A DNA stretch of 64,000 nt. It comes from CAZAYY01 sp964489525. Its GTDB lineage: Bacteria > Chloroflexota > Anaerolineae > Anaerolineales > JABWBV01. Shown here in pieces: positions 34,125 through 42,483 of the stretch. The DNA lies in the NCBI GenBank assembly GCA_964489525.1, contig CAZAYY010000005.1, positions 62,001-126,000 on the forward strand. Reading direction: 5' to 3'. The number at the start of each line of letters is the position of its first letter. Position 1 is the stretch's first letter. A model generated the notes under the pieces. It did not search any database, had not been told where the DNA came from, and was given only the letters and a program-made list of their open reading frames with translations. Both the position numbers and the translations under genes were made by a program.

Positions 34125-35147
34125 TTATACAATCAACATGGCATCGCCGAAAGAATAAAAGCGATACCCTTCCTGAACAGCAAGCTGGTAAGTGTTTAAA
34201 ACCCGCTCGCGCCCGGCAAAAGCGCTTATCATCATAATCAGGGTGGATTTTGGCAGGTGAAAATTCGTGATGATGGCATCCACGGCTTTGAACGAATAAC
34301 CCGGGAGAATATACAAATCGGTTGACCCCTGAAACGGGGCAATGCGTTCCCCGGGTGAAGCAAATTGGGCCGCGGTTTCAAGGGAGCGCACACTGGTAGT
34401 CCCCACCCCAACCACCCGGCCGCCAGCCCTGGCCGTTTGGTTCACCAGGCGAGCAGTCTCTTCTGGAATTTCACACCACTCCGTGTGAATCTGGTGGTGC
34501 GAGGGGTTTTCTTCGCGCACCGGTGCAAAGGTATCCAGGCCAATATGCAGGGTAACGTAGCCCACCTGCACACCCTGGGCCTGCAGCATTTCAAGAAGTT
34601 CAGGGGTGAAATGCAATCCTGCGGTTGGCGCAGCAGCCGAACCATTCACCCGGGCATACACCGTCTGGTAGCGCTCGGCTGGGGCTGTGCTGTGTTGGAT
34701 GTAAGGTGGCAGAGGGGTGTGACCGATTTTTTCCAGGTAGGGCTCAACGGGTTCGCTGAAGCGCAGCACCCGGCGCGGCCCATCAAGGGCTTCAACCACA
34801 ACCGCTTTTGGCCCCCCCGAAAAAGCCAGGGATTTGCCAGGGGTAATATGCTTGCCACCCACCAGGGCTTCCCAGGTCGTGTCATCCAGCCGGTGCAAGA
34901 GAAGCGCTTCACAGCGCCCGCCATCGGGAATTTTCTTGCCCACCAGGCGGGCTGGAATGACCCTGGTTTGGTTAAGAACCAATAAATCGCCGGCAGAAAA
35001 AAATTGGGCAATATCGCGAAATACAAAATGCCCCACACTGTCTGCGGAGCGGTTCAACACCAGGAGCCGGGCTGCATCCCGCGGTTCAGCAGGGTTTTGG
35101 GCGATGGATTCAGGAGGAAGATGATAATCAAAATCAGAGGTTTTCAA
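34125..35147 (-). CDS. queA: S-adenosylmethionine:tRNA ribosyltransferase-isomerase
   Basis: 340 residues from a TTG; the first residues MKTSDFDYHLPPESIAQNP match the usual QueA start, so the TTG is trusted. It has TRVIPARLVGKK, YARVNGSAAAPTAGLHFT (about 183-200) and VGTTSVRSLE. It makes epoxyqueuosine in tRNA from preQ1 and SAM. tgt, which inserts preQ1, is at 57835, so two queuosine steps are in the window but unlinked. It ends 15 bp from the pyrimidine phosphorylase start. Confidence 0.96.
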   Translation of the reverse strand: MKTSDFDYHLPPESIAQNPAEPRDAARLLVLNRSADSVGHFVFRDIAQFFSAGDLLVLNQTRVIPARLVGKKIPDGGRCEALLLHRLDDTTWEALVGGKHITPGKSLAFSGGPKAVVVEALDGPRRVLRFSEPVEPYLEKIGHTPLPPYIQHSTAPAERYQTVYARVNGSAAAPTAGLHFTPELLEMLQAQGVQVGYVTLHIGLDTFAPVREENPSHHQIHTEWCEIPEETARLVNQTARAGGRVVGVGTTSVRSLETAAQFASPGERIAPFQGSTDLYILPGYSFKAVDAIITNFHLPKSTLIMMISAFAGRERVLNTYQLAVQEGYRFYSFGDAMLIV

Positions 35148-35162
35148 AGGCGTGTCTTTCTT

Positions 35163-35396
35163 TTATTTGCCAAGCAGACGGGCTGCAATGTTTATAAGCA
35201 CCGTCAAAACGATAGAAACCAAAAGCATGGTAACCCAGGGAAAAGCCAGGCTAAAGTTTTCTCTTTGGATAAAAATATCCCCAGGCAAACGCCCCAAGGG
35301 AATGTTAAAACGGGCCAAGAGGTACACCACACCACCTGCAGCAAACAAAAGCAAACCAACAAACATGAGCAGGCGTGCAATTGAGTAAAGCGACAT
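35163..35396 (-). CDS. DUF2905 small membrane protein
   Basis: 77 residues with two helices (about 5-27 and 52-73) joined by the conserved loop RFNIPLGRLPGDIFIQREN of DUF2905. The ATG at 35396 has GGAG about 9 nt upstream; a longer frame to 35579 is antisense-like and rejected. It commonly lies next to ruvB and queA in many phyla, as here. Its function is not known. Confidence 0.9.
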   Translation of the reverse strand: MSLYSIARLLMFVGLLLFAAGGVVYLLARFNIPLGRLPGDIFIQRENFSLAFPWVTMLLVSIVLTVLINIAARLLGK

Positions 35397-35433
35397 AAGG
35401 ACAACTCCGCAAAAATACCGGGGAGTGATGCGC

Positions 35434-36474
35434 CTAAAACAGCTTGGGCTGGGGAGGGGGCGAGTCTTCCAACCCTTTATGGGTAAGGTTGAAGTGCCGG
35501 TATGCACTTGGCGTGGCAACTCGGCCCTGGGCAGTACGCTCAAGAAAACCCAACTGCAGCAGGTAAGGCTCGACAACATCCATAATCGTGTCGCGCTCTT
35601 CGCTCACCGAAGCGGCAATCGTACTTAACCCAACCGGGCCACCCTGGTATTTTTCGATGATCGTTAACAGCACCCGCCGGTCAATATCATCCAGACCGAG
35701 GGGGTCTACATTTAAAAGGTCAAGGGCCATGCCGGAAATTTCACCGGTGATGGTGCCATCCCCTCGCACTTCGGCAAAATCGCGCACCCTGCGCAGTAAA
35801 CGCAATGCTACGCGCGGTGTACCCCGTGAACGACGGGCAATTTCCATAATTCCAGTTTCGTCCGAAGGAACGCCCAAACTGACAGCAGCCCGACGAACAA
35901 TTTCAAGCATGGCGGGCAGTTCATAGTAATCCAGCCGGTAAACTGCGCCAAAGCGCGCCCGTAGGGGTGCTGTAATCAGCGCCAGGCGGGTGGTTGCACC
36001 AATCACTGAAAACTTGGGAAGCTTCAATCGAATGGAACGAGCCGCCGGACCCTTTCCTATGACGATATCCAGGGCAAAGTCTTCCATCGCCGGGTAGAGC
36101 ACTTCTTCCACGGCGCGCCCCAACCGGTGAATTTCGTCAATAAACAGAATGTCTCCCGCCCTCAGGTTGGTGAGGATTGCGGCAAGGTCTCCCTGCCGTT
36201 CGATAACGGGCCCGGCAGTGATTTTGATGTTCACACCCATTTCGTTGGCCAGGATGTGGGCCAGGGTTGTTTTTCCCAGGCCAGGCGGACCGTAAAAGAG
36301 AACATGGTCGAGGGCGTCTTTGCGCTGGCGCGCAGCGTCTACCAGGATTTGTAAGTTTTCACGCACCCGGTCCTGGCCTATCAGGTCGGTCAAACGCTTG
36401 GGGCGCAGCGCGTAATCCTGGCGGTCGTCAGGACGAGATTCAGGATTAATCAGACGATCTTGGGAATTTGTCAT
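35434..36474 (-). CDS. ruvB: Holliday junction branch migration ATPase RuvB
   Basis: 346 residues. Walker A is GPPGLGKTTLA (about 63-73), Walker B is FIDEIHRL, and the C-terminal winged helix ends the protein. With RuvA it drives branch migration at Holliday junctions. Neither ruvA nor ruvC is in the window. A TATAAT ends 7 nt before the ATG, so the mRNA should be leaderless. The box overlaps the divergent -10 of upp. Confidence 0.97.
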   Translation of the reverse strand: MTNSQDRLINPESRPDDRQDYALRPKRLTDLIGQDRVRENLQILVDAARQRKDALDHVLFYGPPGLGKTTLAHILANEMGVNIKITAGPVIERQGDLAAILTNLRAGDILFIDEIHRLGRAVEEVLYPAMEDFALDIVIGKGPAARSIRLKLPKFSVIGATTRLALITAPLRARFGAVYRLDYYELPAMLEIVRRAAVSLGVPSDETGIMEIARRSRGTPRVALRLLRRVRDFAEVRGDGTITGEISGMALDLLNVDPLGLDDIDRRVLLTIIEKYQGGPVGLSTIAASVSEERDTIMDVVEPYLLQLGFLERTAQGRVATPSAYRHFNLTHKGLEDSPPPQPKLF

Positions 36475-36481
36475 AATCGAA

Positions 36482-36487
36482 ATTATA
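36482..36487 (-). promoter_or_regulatory. -10 box of ruvB, predicted leaderless
   Basis: TATAAT on the minus strand, 7 nt before the ATG at 36474. It shares four bases with the plus-strand TATAAT of upp, so the two polymerases would compete for the same DNA. Confidence 0.6.
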
Positions 36488-36489
36488 AT
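36484..36489 (+). promoter_or_regulatory. -10 box of upp
   Basis: TATAAT with a TTGGGA (36460-36465) 18 bp upstream as a possible -35. The start near 36496 leaves a leader of about 20 nt with GGAGG at 36502-36506 before the ATG at 36516. Confidence 0.55.
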
Positions 36490-36515
36490 ATCATAAACGC
36501 TGGAGGTCGTAGGCT

Positions 36516-37142
36516 ATGTCAAATATATTTGCTTCAAAACACCCGTTGGTTGCCCATAAAGTCGCCAGGCTGCGCGATGTCAAAACAAAACCCAAAGATT
36601 TTCGGGAATTGGTGCGAGAAATCAGCGGCTTGCTGACGTATGAAGCCACCCAAAACCTGGCCACCCACCCCATTGTGGTTGAAACCCCAATGGGCACAGC
36701 ACACTGCGAGACCCTGGCGCAAAAAATTGGGCTTGTACCCATCTTGCGGGCCGGGCTGGGGATGGTGGAAGGGGTGTGGGAGCTTATTCCCAACGCAGAA
36801 GTCTGGCACATTGGCCTGTACCGAGACGAACACACCCTGAAACCCGTGGAGTATTACAACAAGCTGCCCGTAGAACCCACGGTTTCATTTTGTTTTGTTC
36901 TCGACCCCATGCTGGCTACCGGAGGTTCGGCGGTTGCAACGATTGATATCCTGAAACGATGGGGCGTTTCCCATATCAAGTTTGTGGGCATTCTGGCCGC
37001 ACCTGAAGGGGTTAAGGCCTTAAGCCAGGCGCATCCCGATGTTGACATCCACGTGGCCGTGATTGACAGTCACCTGAATGAAATTGGCTACATTGTTCCC
37101 GGGTTGGGAGATGCCGGCGACAGGCAGTTCGGAACCGGATAA
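36516..37142 (+). CDS. upp: uracil phosphoribosyltransferase
   Basis: 208 residues, the usual length. PILRAGLGMVEG, the PRPP loop DPMLATGGSA (about 130-139), and the C-terminal YIVPGLGDAGDRQFG are the Upp signature. It makes UMP from uracil and PRPP. It is divergent from ruvB and ends in a strong hairpin terminator. Confidence 0.97.
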   Translation: MSNIFASKHPLVAHKVARLRDVKTKPKDFRELVREISGLLTYEATQNLATHPIVVETPMGTAHCETLAQKIGLVPILRAGLGMVEGVWELIPNAEVWHIGLYRDEHTLKPVEYYNKLPVEPTVSFCFVLDPMLATGGSAVATIDILKRWGVSHIKFVGILAAPEGVKALSQAHPDVDIHVAVIDSHLNEIGYIVPGLGDAGDRQFGTG

Positions 37143-37171
37143 CTACCCTGGAAAAAAGAGCAACTACTCAG

Positions 37172-37208
37172 CCCCACATACCCTTAGAAGCCGGGGTGTG
37201 TGGGGTTT
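37172..37208 (+). terminator. hairpin terminator after upp
   Basis: A 12-bp stem with one G-T wobble: 37172-37183 (CCCCACATACCC) pairs with 37194-37205 around a 10-nt loop. The T-run is short (TTT), so termination may be partial. Confidence 0.65.
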
Positions 37209-37228
37209 GGTTCACATTGATTTGACGC

Positions 37229-37990
37229 TCAGGCGAAGCTTAACCCGGTGATCCGGTTTAACACTCTCCGAATCAACATCACCGGAATCAGCAGTAAGAC
37301 ATGGACCCCCACACTGATGGCAAAAACAGACGAGACCACCAGCATAAAGGTATTGAAAGGGGGTGCAATGTTTGCTAATAACCACGGTCCCGCCCCAAAA
37401 AGCAGCAGCAAGGCCACCAGTAATCCCGTAAATACCATGACAGGCATCCAGGCCTGGCGGTCTGATTCGGATGGGAACATGGTGCTGCTAACCGCAAACA
37501 AAAGGTAAAACCAAAGCCAAAAATCTGGCTGCTGGACGAGCCCCTGCAGTGCAGGCCAAAACAGGCTGGAATCTTGCAGAAATAAATCCAACAAGTTGGC
37601 AATATCCAGGCGCACCACCCCTACCACACCCACAAAAGCCCCTCCAAACAACAGCGGGGCTACACCAATCAATGAATCTTTGATTGGGTTTGTGCTGACC
37701 ACTTCAACCGACCCCATGCGCAGTTTGCCATCGTTTGTCCATTCAGGAATAAGGGTCATGCGCCCGGTGGGAACGCGCAGCATACCTGCCATCAACCAGT
37801 GGCTGATTTCATGAAGCAGCACGCCGGGAAAAAACACCAGGGTATACAGCACCAGGGCAATGTTGACCCGACGAGTTAAGAGAACAAAAACATACATCAA
37901 CTCGGTGTGGAGCTGGTGCTGTAAAAACAGCAAAGGCAGCAGCAAGCCAATTGCCAGGATGGAACCATCAAAGTGCTGCCATAGGGCCAT
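37229..37990 (-). CDS. polytopic membrane protein with HExxH motif
   Basis: 253 residues, about six membrane helices. LLHEISHWLMAGM (His60, Glu61, His64) lies in a membrane helix, as in site-2-protease-type M50 zinc peptidases. A soluble loop follows (VPTGRMTLIPEW) and an RMGSVEV segment. No clear NPDG-like second motif of M50 is seen, so the third zinc ligand is not assigned. It may be a membrane protease or a related fold with another role. GAGGT precedes the ATG by 8 nt. tpiA is 52 bp downstream of its start on the same strand. Confidence 0.7.
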   Translation of the reverse strand: MALWQHFDGSILAIGLLLPLLFLQHQLHTELMYVFVLLTRRVNIALVLYTLVFFPGVLLHEISHWLMAGMLRVPTGRMTLIPEWTNDGKLRMGSVEVVSTNPIKDSLIGVAPLLFGGAFVGVVGVVRLDIANLLDLFLQDSSLFWPALQGLVQQPDFWLWFYLLFAVSSTMFPSESDRQAWMPVMVFTGLLVALLLLFGAGPWLLANIAPPFNTFMLVVSSVFAISVGVHVLLLIPVMLIRRVLNRITGLSFA

Positions 37991-38042
37991 GTTTTTTTAC
38001 CTCTGCCCTGCTGAGACCCGCAAAATTGGCAAAGAGAATCGA

Positions 38043-38807
38043 TTACCCGTACAGCGCTGCGGCCCGGACAATTCCCAGGAAATCGGGGGCTTTCAGGCTG
38101 GCACCGCCCACCAAAGCACCATCAATATCCGGCTGACCAAAAAATTCGGCAGCATTCGCCGCAGTGACCGAACCACCATACTGAACCCGAACTGCCTGGG
38201 CGGTTTCAACCCCGTACATTTCAGAGATTGGGCCGCGCACATAATTGGCAATGACCGCATTGGCGCCTTCTCCCGTGGCAGCCAACCCGGTCCCAATGGC
38301 CCAGACGGGTTCATACGCAATTACAAAATGGGCAACCTGCCCGGGTTCAAAACCTGCCAATGCAGCCCGTACCTGGCGGGTGACCACGTCTGCAGTTTGA
38401 CCGGCCTGGTTTTCCTGGAGCGTTTCACCCACACAGATGATCGGGGTAAGACCATGCGCAAGGGCTGCGTGGGCTTTGCGGTTAACGGTTGCATCGGTTT
38501 CGCCAAAGTAGGTCCGCCGTTCAGAATGACCAATGATGACATACTGGCACAATTCGGCCAACATCACCGGGGAAATTTCGCCAGTATAGGCTCCTTTGGG
38601 CTCCCAATACAAATTTTGAGCGCCCAAACCCACCCCGGCCCCCAGGACCAGGTCGTGAACCGAAGCGAGCGCGGTGAAGGGTGGGCAAAACACTTTCTCA
38701 ACCCCGGCCACCAGCGCCAGGTCGGGCAGCAGTTCCGAAACCAATTGGCGTGCTTCGCCAATTGTTTTATTCATTTTCCAATTGCCAGCAATAATGGGAG
38801 TACGCAT
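38043..38807 (-). CDS. tpiA: triosephosphate isomerase
   Basis: 254 residues. GNWKMNKT (about 8-15), the catalytic His in IIGHSERR and the catalytic Glu in AYEPVWAIGTG are present, and the phosphate loop is YGGSVTAAN. It interconverts glyceraldehyde-3-phosphate and DHAP. AGAGGTT lies about 8 nt before the ATG. pgk and gap follow about 1.2 kb away, split from tpiA by the oppositely oriented sppA. Confidence 0.97.
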   Translation of the reverse strand: MRTPIIAGNWKMNKTIGEARQLVSELLPDLALVAGVEKVFCPPFTALASVHDLVLGAGVGLGAQNLYWEPKGAYTGEISPVMLAELCQYVIIGHSERRTYFGETDATVNRKAHAALAHGLTPIICVGETLQENQAGQTADVVTRQVRAALAGFEPGQVAHFVIAYEPVWAIGTGLAATGEGANAVIANYVRGPISEMYGVETAQAVRVQYGGSVTAANAAEFFGQPDIDGALVGGASLKAPDFLGIVRAAALYG

Positions 38808-38926
38808 GTTGTTAAACCTCTCTTAGAAAAATACGTTTGTAACCTTTCCCCTTTCACCCCTTAATATGGGTAAGAAGGATTGGGATGAATCCATGGGTTA
38901 CTTCGTTTTTTGATTATATTCGAGCG

Positions 38927-38935
38927 TGGTAGAAT
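38927..38935 (+). promoter_or_regulatory. extended -10 of sppA, predicted leaderless
   Basis: TGGTAGAAT, an extended -10, ends 7 nt before the ATG at 38943. It makes 38943 the likely start rather than the ATG at 38934, which lies inside this box, or a TTG at 38910. Confidence 0.55.
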
Positions 38936-38942
38936 GCACAAT

Positions 38943-39956
38943 ATGGAAAACAAAAACTACCCTCCCCCTCCTCCTTCTCGTGAACGGCCTGCACTTTGGG
39001 CGGTTTTGGGCGTCGTTGTGGGTTTCACCCTGCCCATGCTAGCCTGCATTGGAATGTTCCTGGCTGTGTCTTTTGGCTTTGGGCTGATGGCCACCCAGGG
39101 CAGCACAGTACCGGTGAGCAGCCCGGTTTATGTCTCTGGACCCATCACAGGCCCTGCTGTGGCCATTATTGACGTGGCCGGGCAAATTGTCAGTGGGGAG
39201 GGTACTTCCTTCTCTACAAGCACTGAAGCAGCCTCGCGAGTCATTGCCCGGCAAATTCAACTGGCTGCCAATGACCCGGATGTGCGCGCCATTTTGCTGT
39301 ACGTCAACAGCCCCGGCGGTTCGGTGGTAGGCTCGGATGAAATTTTTCATGAACTTCAGAAGGTAAACAAACCCATCGTGGTATACATGGGCGAACTGGC
39401 TGCCTCAGGCGGATACTATGTCAGTATGGCCGGGGAGTATATCATCGCCAACCCCAACAGCTTGGTGGGCTCAATTGGGGTCATCAGCACCTTCCCTAAC
39501 GTGGAAGACTTGCTGGATAAAGTTGGGGTGAGGTTCAATGTGTTCACCTCTGGCGATTCTAAAGATTTCGGCAGCCTATACCGGGAAATGACGCCAGAAG
39601 AAGAAGCCTACTGGCAAGGTGTGATCAACGAAACGTATGAAAACTTTGTCAATCTCGTTGTCGAAGGTCGTTCTCTAACCAGGGATGAAGTCCTTGCCTT
39701 CGCCGATGGACGGGTATACACTGCCCGCCAGGCCAAAGAACTGGGGATGTTAGACGAACTCGGTTACGAAGAAGACGCTATCGCCAAAGCAGCCGCCCTG
39801 GCATCCATTCCCGGGTCTCCACGAGTTGTGCGCTACCCTGCAAGCGACAGTCTCCTATCACTCCTGGGCGGTCTGGGCATAGTTCCCCAGCAGGCAGCCC
39901 TGGATGACATGGAACAGTGGTTGGCGCCCCGGTTGGAATATCGCTGGACGCCGTAA
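38943..39956 (+). CDS. sppA: signal peptide peptidase SppA (S49)
   Basis: 337 residues. A Pro-rich N-terminus (YPPPPPSRERP) is followed by a membrane helix (about 18-45). The S49 core follows, with NSPGGSV, the nucleophile in ELAASGGYYVSM and the catalytic Lys in GDSKDFGSL. The single-domain length is that of the short SppA form. It digests released signal peptides at the outer membrane face. ATG 38943 is chosen because the -10 box sits 7 nt before it. A near-perfect 18-bp terminator follows. Confidence 0.92.
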   Translation: MENKNYPPPPPSRERPALWAVLGVVVGFTLPMLACIGMFLAVSFGFGLMATQGSTVPVSSPVYVSGPITGPAVAIIDVAGQIVSGEGTSFSTSTEAASRVIARQIQLAANDPDVRAILLYVNSPGGSVVGSDEIFHELQKVNKPIVVYMGELAASGGYYVSMAGEYIIANPNSLVGSIGVISTFPNVEDLLDKVGVRFNVFTSGDSKDFGSLYREMTPEEEAYWQGVINETYENFVNLVVEGRSLTRDEVLAFADGRVYTARQAKELGMLDELGYEEDAIAKAAALASIPGSPRVVRYPASDSLLSLLGGLGIVPQQAALDDMEQWLAPRLEYRWTP

Positions 39957-39961
39957 AATAT

Positions 39962-40003
39962 AAAAAAACGGCGCTGGCATGGTTGTGCCAGCACCGTTTT
40001 TTT
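39962..40003. terminator. bidirectional terminator, sppA / pgk
   Basis: An 18-bp stem with one mismatch (39962-39979 with 39986-40003), GC-rich inside and A7/T7 at the ends, loop TGGTTG. It serves sppA and the convergent pgk. Confidence 0.9.
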
Positions 40004-40015
40004 AATTGAAAAAGA

Positions 40016-41191
40016 TTACTTATCTTGCAGTGCGGCCACACCAGGGAGGGCCAGGCCTTCGAGCATTTCAAGGGAAGCGCCACCGCCAGTGGAGATGTGG
40101 GTGACTTTCTTGGCCAGGCCAGATTGGTTGATGGCTGCCACGGAATCACCGCCACCAATGATGCTGGTGGCTTTGCTCTTCGCAACCGCCTTGGCAAGTT
40201 TGAAAGTGCCCTTCGCGAATTCCGGAAATTCAAACACGCCCATGGGGCCGTTCCAGACCACCGTTCCCGCTTCAGCAATCTTTTCCGAGAACAGTTTGAC
40301 CGTCTTCGGACCGATATCCAACACACGCCAGCCCCGCGGAACGTGGCGCACCAGTTGGGTTCGTTTTTTGGCCTCGGCAGCAAACTGGTCACCAAGCACC
40401 AGGTCAACGGGCAAAATCAGTTTTCCGCTGCTCAACGCCAGTAGTTCCTTGGCGGTTTCCAGGGCTTCATCTTCCACCAGGGAATCTGCCATGCGCAAGC
40501 CCTGGGCCTTGAGGAAGGTGTTGGCCATACCGCCGCCAATTAAAATTGCATCGGCTTTGGTCAGCAGGTTCTTGATAACCCCAATCTTATCGCTGATCTT
40601 GGCACCGCCAAGGATGGCCACAAAGGGCGGTTTGGGGTTGGCAATCGCCTGTCCGAGATACATGATCTCCTTTTCCATTAAGAAACCAGCCACCGCCGGC
40701 AGAAAACGAGCCACGCCCTCCGTGGAGGAGTGGGCGCGGTGGGCAGAGCCAAAGGCGTCGTTAACATAGATGTCGGCAAGGGCAGCCATTTTCTTGGCCA
40801 GGTCAAGATCATTCTTTTCTTCTTCCGGGTGGAAACGGGTATTTTCCAGAAGCAGGACCTCACCGGGCTGCAGGGCCTTGGCAGCTGCTTCAGCCAGGGG
40901 GCCAACGCAGTCTTCGGCAAAAGCAACCGGTTTGCCCATCAGTTCACTTAAGTAGGCAGCAACGGGTTTCAAAGAATACTTCGGGTCTGGCCCACCCTTG
41001 GGACGGCCAAGGTGCGAGCATAAAATCACGGCAGCGCCTTTTTTAAGCAGGTGATTGAGGGTGGGCATGGCCGCCCTGATGCGGGTGTCATCGGTTACTT
41101 TGCCGTCTTTAATCGGCACATTGTAATCTACCCGAACCAGGACACGCTTGCCTTTAACTTTGATATCTTTAATGGTTTTCTTGCTAAACAT
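40016..41191 (-). CDS. pgk: phosphoglycerate kinase
   Basis: 391 residues. VRVDYNVPIKDGKVTDDTRI opens the N-domain, SHLGRPKG and the C-domain GGGDSVAAI are present. It makes ATP from 1,3-bisphosphoglycerate. GGAG lies 8 nt before the ATG. A hairpin with a T-run stands between gap and pgk, so pgk may be partly uncoupled from gap. It ends in a bidirectional terminator. Confidence 0.97.
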   Translation of the reverse strand: MFSKKTIKDIKVKGKRVLVRVDYNVPIKDGKVTDDTRIRAAMPTLNHLLKKGAAVILCSHLGRPKGGPDPKYSLKPVAAYLSELMGKPVAFAEDCVGPLAEAAAKALQPGEVLLLENTRFHPEEEKNDLDLAKKMAALADIYVNDAFGSAHRAHSSTEGVARFLPAVAGFLMEKEIMYLGQAIANPKPPFVAILGGAKISDKIGVIKNLLTKADAILIGGGMANTFLKAQGLRMADSLVEDEALETAKELLALSSGKLILPVDLVLGDQFAAEAKKRTQLVRHVPRGWRVLDIGPKTVKLFSEKIAEAGTVVWNGPMGVFEFPEFAKGTFKLAKAVAKSKATSIIGGGDSVAAINQSGLAKKVTHISTGGGASLEMLEGLALPGVAALQDK

Positions 41192-41204
41192 GGTCGAACT
41201 CCAT

Positions 41205-41243
41205 AAAAAAGGCTGCGCACCCTATCCTGGGATGCGCAGCCTT
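41205..41243 (-). terminator. hairpin with T-run between gap and pgk
   Basis: On the minus strand, AAGGCTGCGCA and TGCGCAGCCTT form an 11-bp stem (41233-41243 with 41209-41219), with CCC/GGG inside, followed by TTTTTT. The pgk ribosome site begins right after it. It can end gap transcripts or act as a leaky attenuator. Confidence 0.8.
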
Positions 41244-41255
41244 AAATTGCGGTTT

Positions 41256-42311
41256 TTAGAGGTGCTTTGCCATCATGGCTGCCAGGTCGGCAGTGCGGAC
41301 CGAGTAACCCCACTCGTTGTCATACCAGGCCACGATCTTGGCAAAGGTGCCGGCCTCTTTGCCCATAACGAGGGTGAAGGGCAGGTCAACAGAAGTGCTG
41401 TGCGGGTCGCCTTTGTAATCAATGCTCACCAGGGGTTCTTCCACTGCAGCCAGAATGCCTTTCATCGGGCCGGCGGCAGCAGCGCGGAAAGCGTTGCGCA
41501 GTTCTTCCGTAGTAGTGGGCTTGGCCAGTTCAGCAGTCAGGTCAATAACAGAGACTGTCGAGGTAGGCACGCGCAGGGCGTAGCCATCCAGCTTGCCAGA
41601 AAGTTCGGGAATCACCAGCTTGAGTGCTTTCGCGGCGCCGGTTGAGGTTGGGATAATGGACATAGCAGCAGCGCGAGCGCGGCGCAGGTCGCTGTGGGGC
41701 AGGTCGAGAATTTTCTGGTCGTTGGTGTAGGCGTGGATGGTGGTCATCAGACCGCGTACCAGGCCAAACGAATCGTTAATCACCTTAACCGCCGGGGCCA
41801 GGCCATTGGTGGTGCAGGAAGCGTTGGAAACGACATGGTGATTGGCTGGGTCGTATTTTTGGTCGTTGACGCCCAGCACAATTGTAATATCTTCACCTTC
41901 AGCAGGCGCAGAAATAATCACTTTTTTGGCGCCGCCTTTGGTGATGTGATTCTCTGCACCCAGGACGGTTTTGCCTTTCTTGTTGACACCGTCTTTTTTG
42001 ATGGTGAAAATGCCGGTGCTTTCAATAACGATTTCTACGCCCAGGTCTGCCCACGGAATTTTGGAGGGGTCAGCTTCTTTGAAGGCGCGTACGGGTTTGC
42101 CATCAATGAGCAGGGCGTCTTCGCGCACCTCAACCGTACCATCGAAACGGCCATAATTCGAGTCGTATTTAAGCAGGTGGGCCATGGTGGGCAGGTCGCC
42201 AAGGTCGTTAAACGCAACAACCTCAAGTTCTGAACCATGGTAATCGCGCATGGCTTTCAAAACCTGGCGGCCAATCCGCCCAAACCCATTGATACCGATT
42301 TTTGTTGTCAT
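41256..42311 (-). CDS. gap: glyceraldehyde-3-phosphate dehydrogenase, type I
   Basis: 351 residues. GINGFGRIGR (about 6-15), the catalytic Cys in SNASCTTNGLAP and NEWGYSVR near the end are present. It oxidises glyceraldehyde-3-phosphate with NAD(P) and phosphate. The ATG at 42311 has GGAGG 7 nt upstream; the frame open to 42392 is not used. The 178 bp upstream carry an extended -10 and four palindromes, one a CRP-type site. pgk is 64 bp downstream. Confidence 0.97.
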   Translation of the reverse strand: MTTKIGINGFGRIGRQVLKAMRDYHGSELEVVAFNDLGDLPTMAHLLKYDSNYGRFDGTVEVREDALLIDGKPVRAFKEADPSKIPWADLGVEIVIESTGIFTIKKDGVNKKGKTVLGAENHITKGGAKKVIISAPAEGEDITIVLGVNDQKYDPANHHVVSNASCTTNGLAPAVKVINDSFGLVRGLMTTIHAYTNDQKILDLPHSDLRRARAAAMSIIPTSTGAAKALKLVIPELSGKLDGYALRVPTSTVSVIDLTAELAKPTTTEELRNAFRAAAAGPMKGILAAVEEPLVSIDYKGDPHSTSVDLPFTLVMGKEAGTFAKIVAWYDNEWGYSVRTADLAAMMAKHL

Positions 42312-42342
42312 AATATTCCTCCGGTAATAAGATGTTTTTTTT

Positions 42343-42356
42343 ACTGGATATCCAGT
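42343..42356. promoter_or_regulatory. 14-bp perfect palindrome upstream of gap
   Basis: ACTGGATATCCAGT is a perfect palindrome, 32-45 nt upstream of the gap ATG. It lies downstream of the predicted start site, so a bound protein would block elongation or act in the leader. Confidence 0.55.
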
Positions 42357-42372
42357 TAAATTGCTTTGTGGA

Positions 42373-42388
42373 ATGCGTTTTAACGCAT
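42373..42388. promoter_or_regulatory. 16-bp interrupted palindrome at the gap start site
   Basis: ATGCGTT-TT-AACGCAT, 7-bp arms with a 2-nt spacer. It covers the region just downstream of the predicted gap transcription start (about 42392), the classic place for a repressor operator. Confidence 0.55.
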
Positions 42389-42398
42389 CCAAGGAACA

Positions 42399-42407
42399 AT
42401 CATACCA
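42399..42407 (-). promoter_or_regulatory. extended -10 of gap
   Basis: TGGTATGAT on the minus strand. The predicted start is near 42392. No good -35 is visible, in keeping with an extended -10 or an activated promoter. Confidence 0.5.
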
Positions 42408-42444
42408 GAAACCAGCGCTTAAAAGGGAGAACTTTGAGAATTTC

Positions 42445-42458
42445 GGGACAAATGTCCC
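42445..42458. promoter_or_regulatory. inverted repeat upstream of the gap promoter
   Basis: GGGACA-AA-TGTCCC, 6-bp arms with a 2-nt spacer, about 45 nt upstream of the gap -10. A possible activator or repressor site. Confidence 0.45.
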
Positions 42459-42465
42459 CTCCTTT

Positions 42466-42483
42466 TTGTGACAATTATCACAA
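42466..42483. promoter_or_regulatory. CRP/FNR-family binding site between yvcK and gap
   Basis: TTGTGA-CAATTA-TCACAA is a perfect 18-bp inverted repeat that matches the E. coli CRP consensus TGTGA-N6-TCACA exactly. It starts 7 bp from the yvcK stop and is about 60-80 nt upstream of the gap -10, a typical distance for class I activation. The bound protein in this organism is not known. Confidence 0.65.

Noticed and set aside
37860..38864. A 334-codon plus-strand frame covering tpiA
   Set aside because: The minus strand carries tpiA with all catalytic residues. The plus frame has no recognisable domain and no ribosome site.
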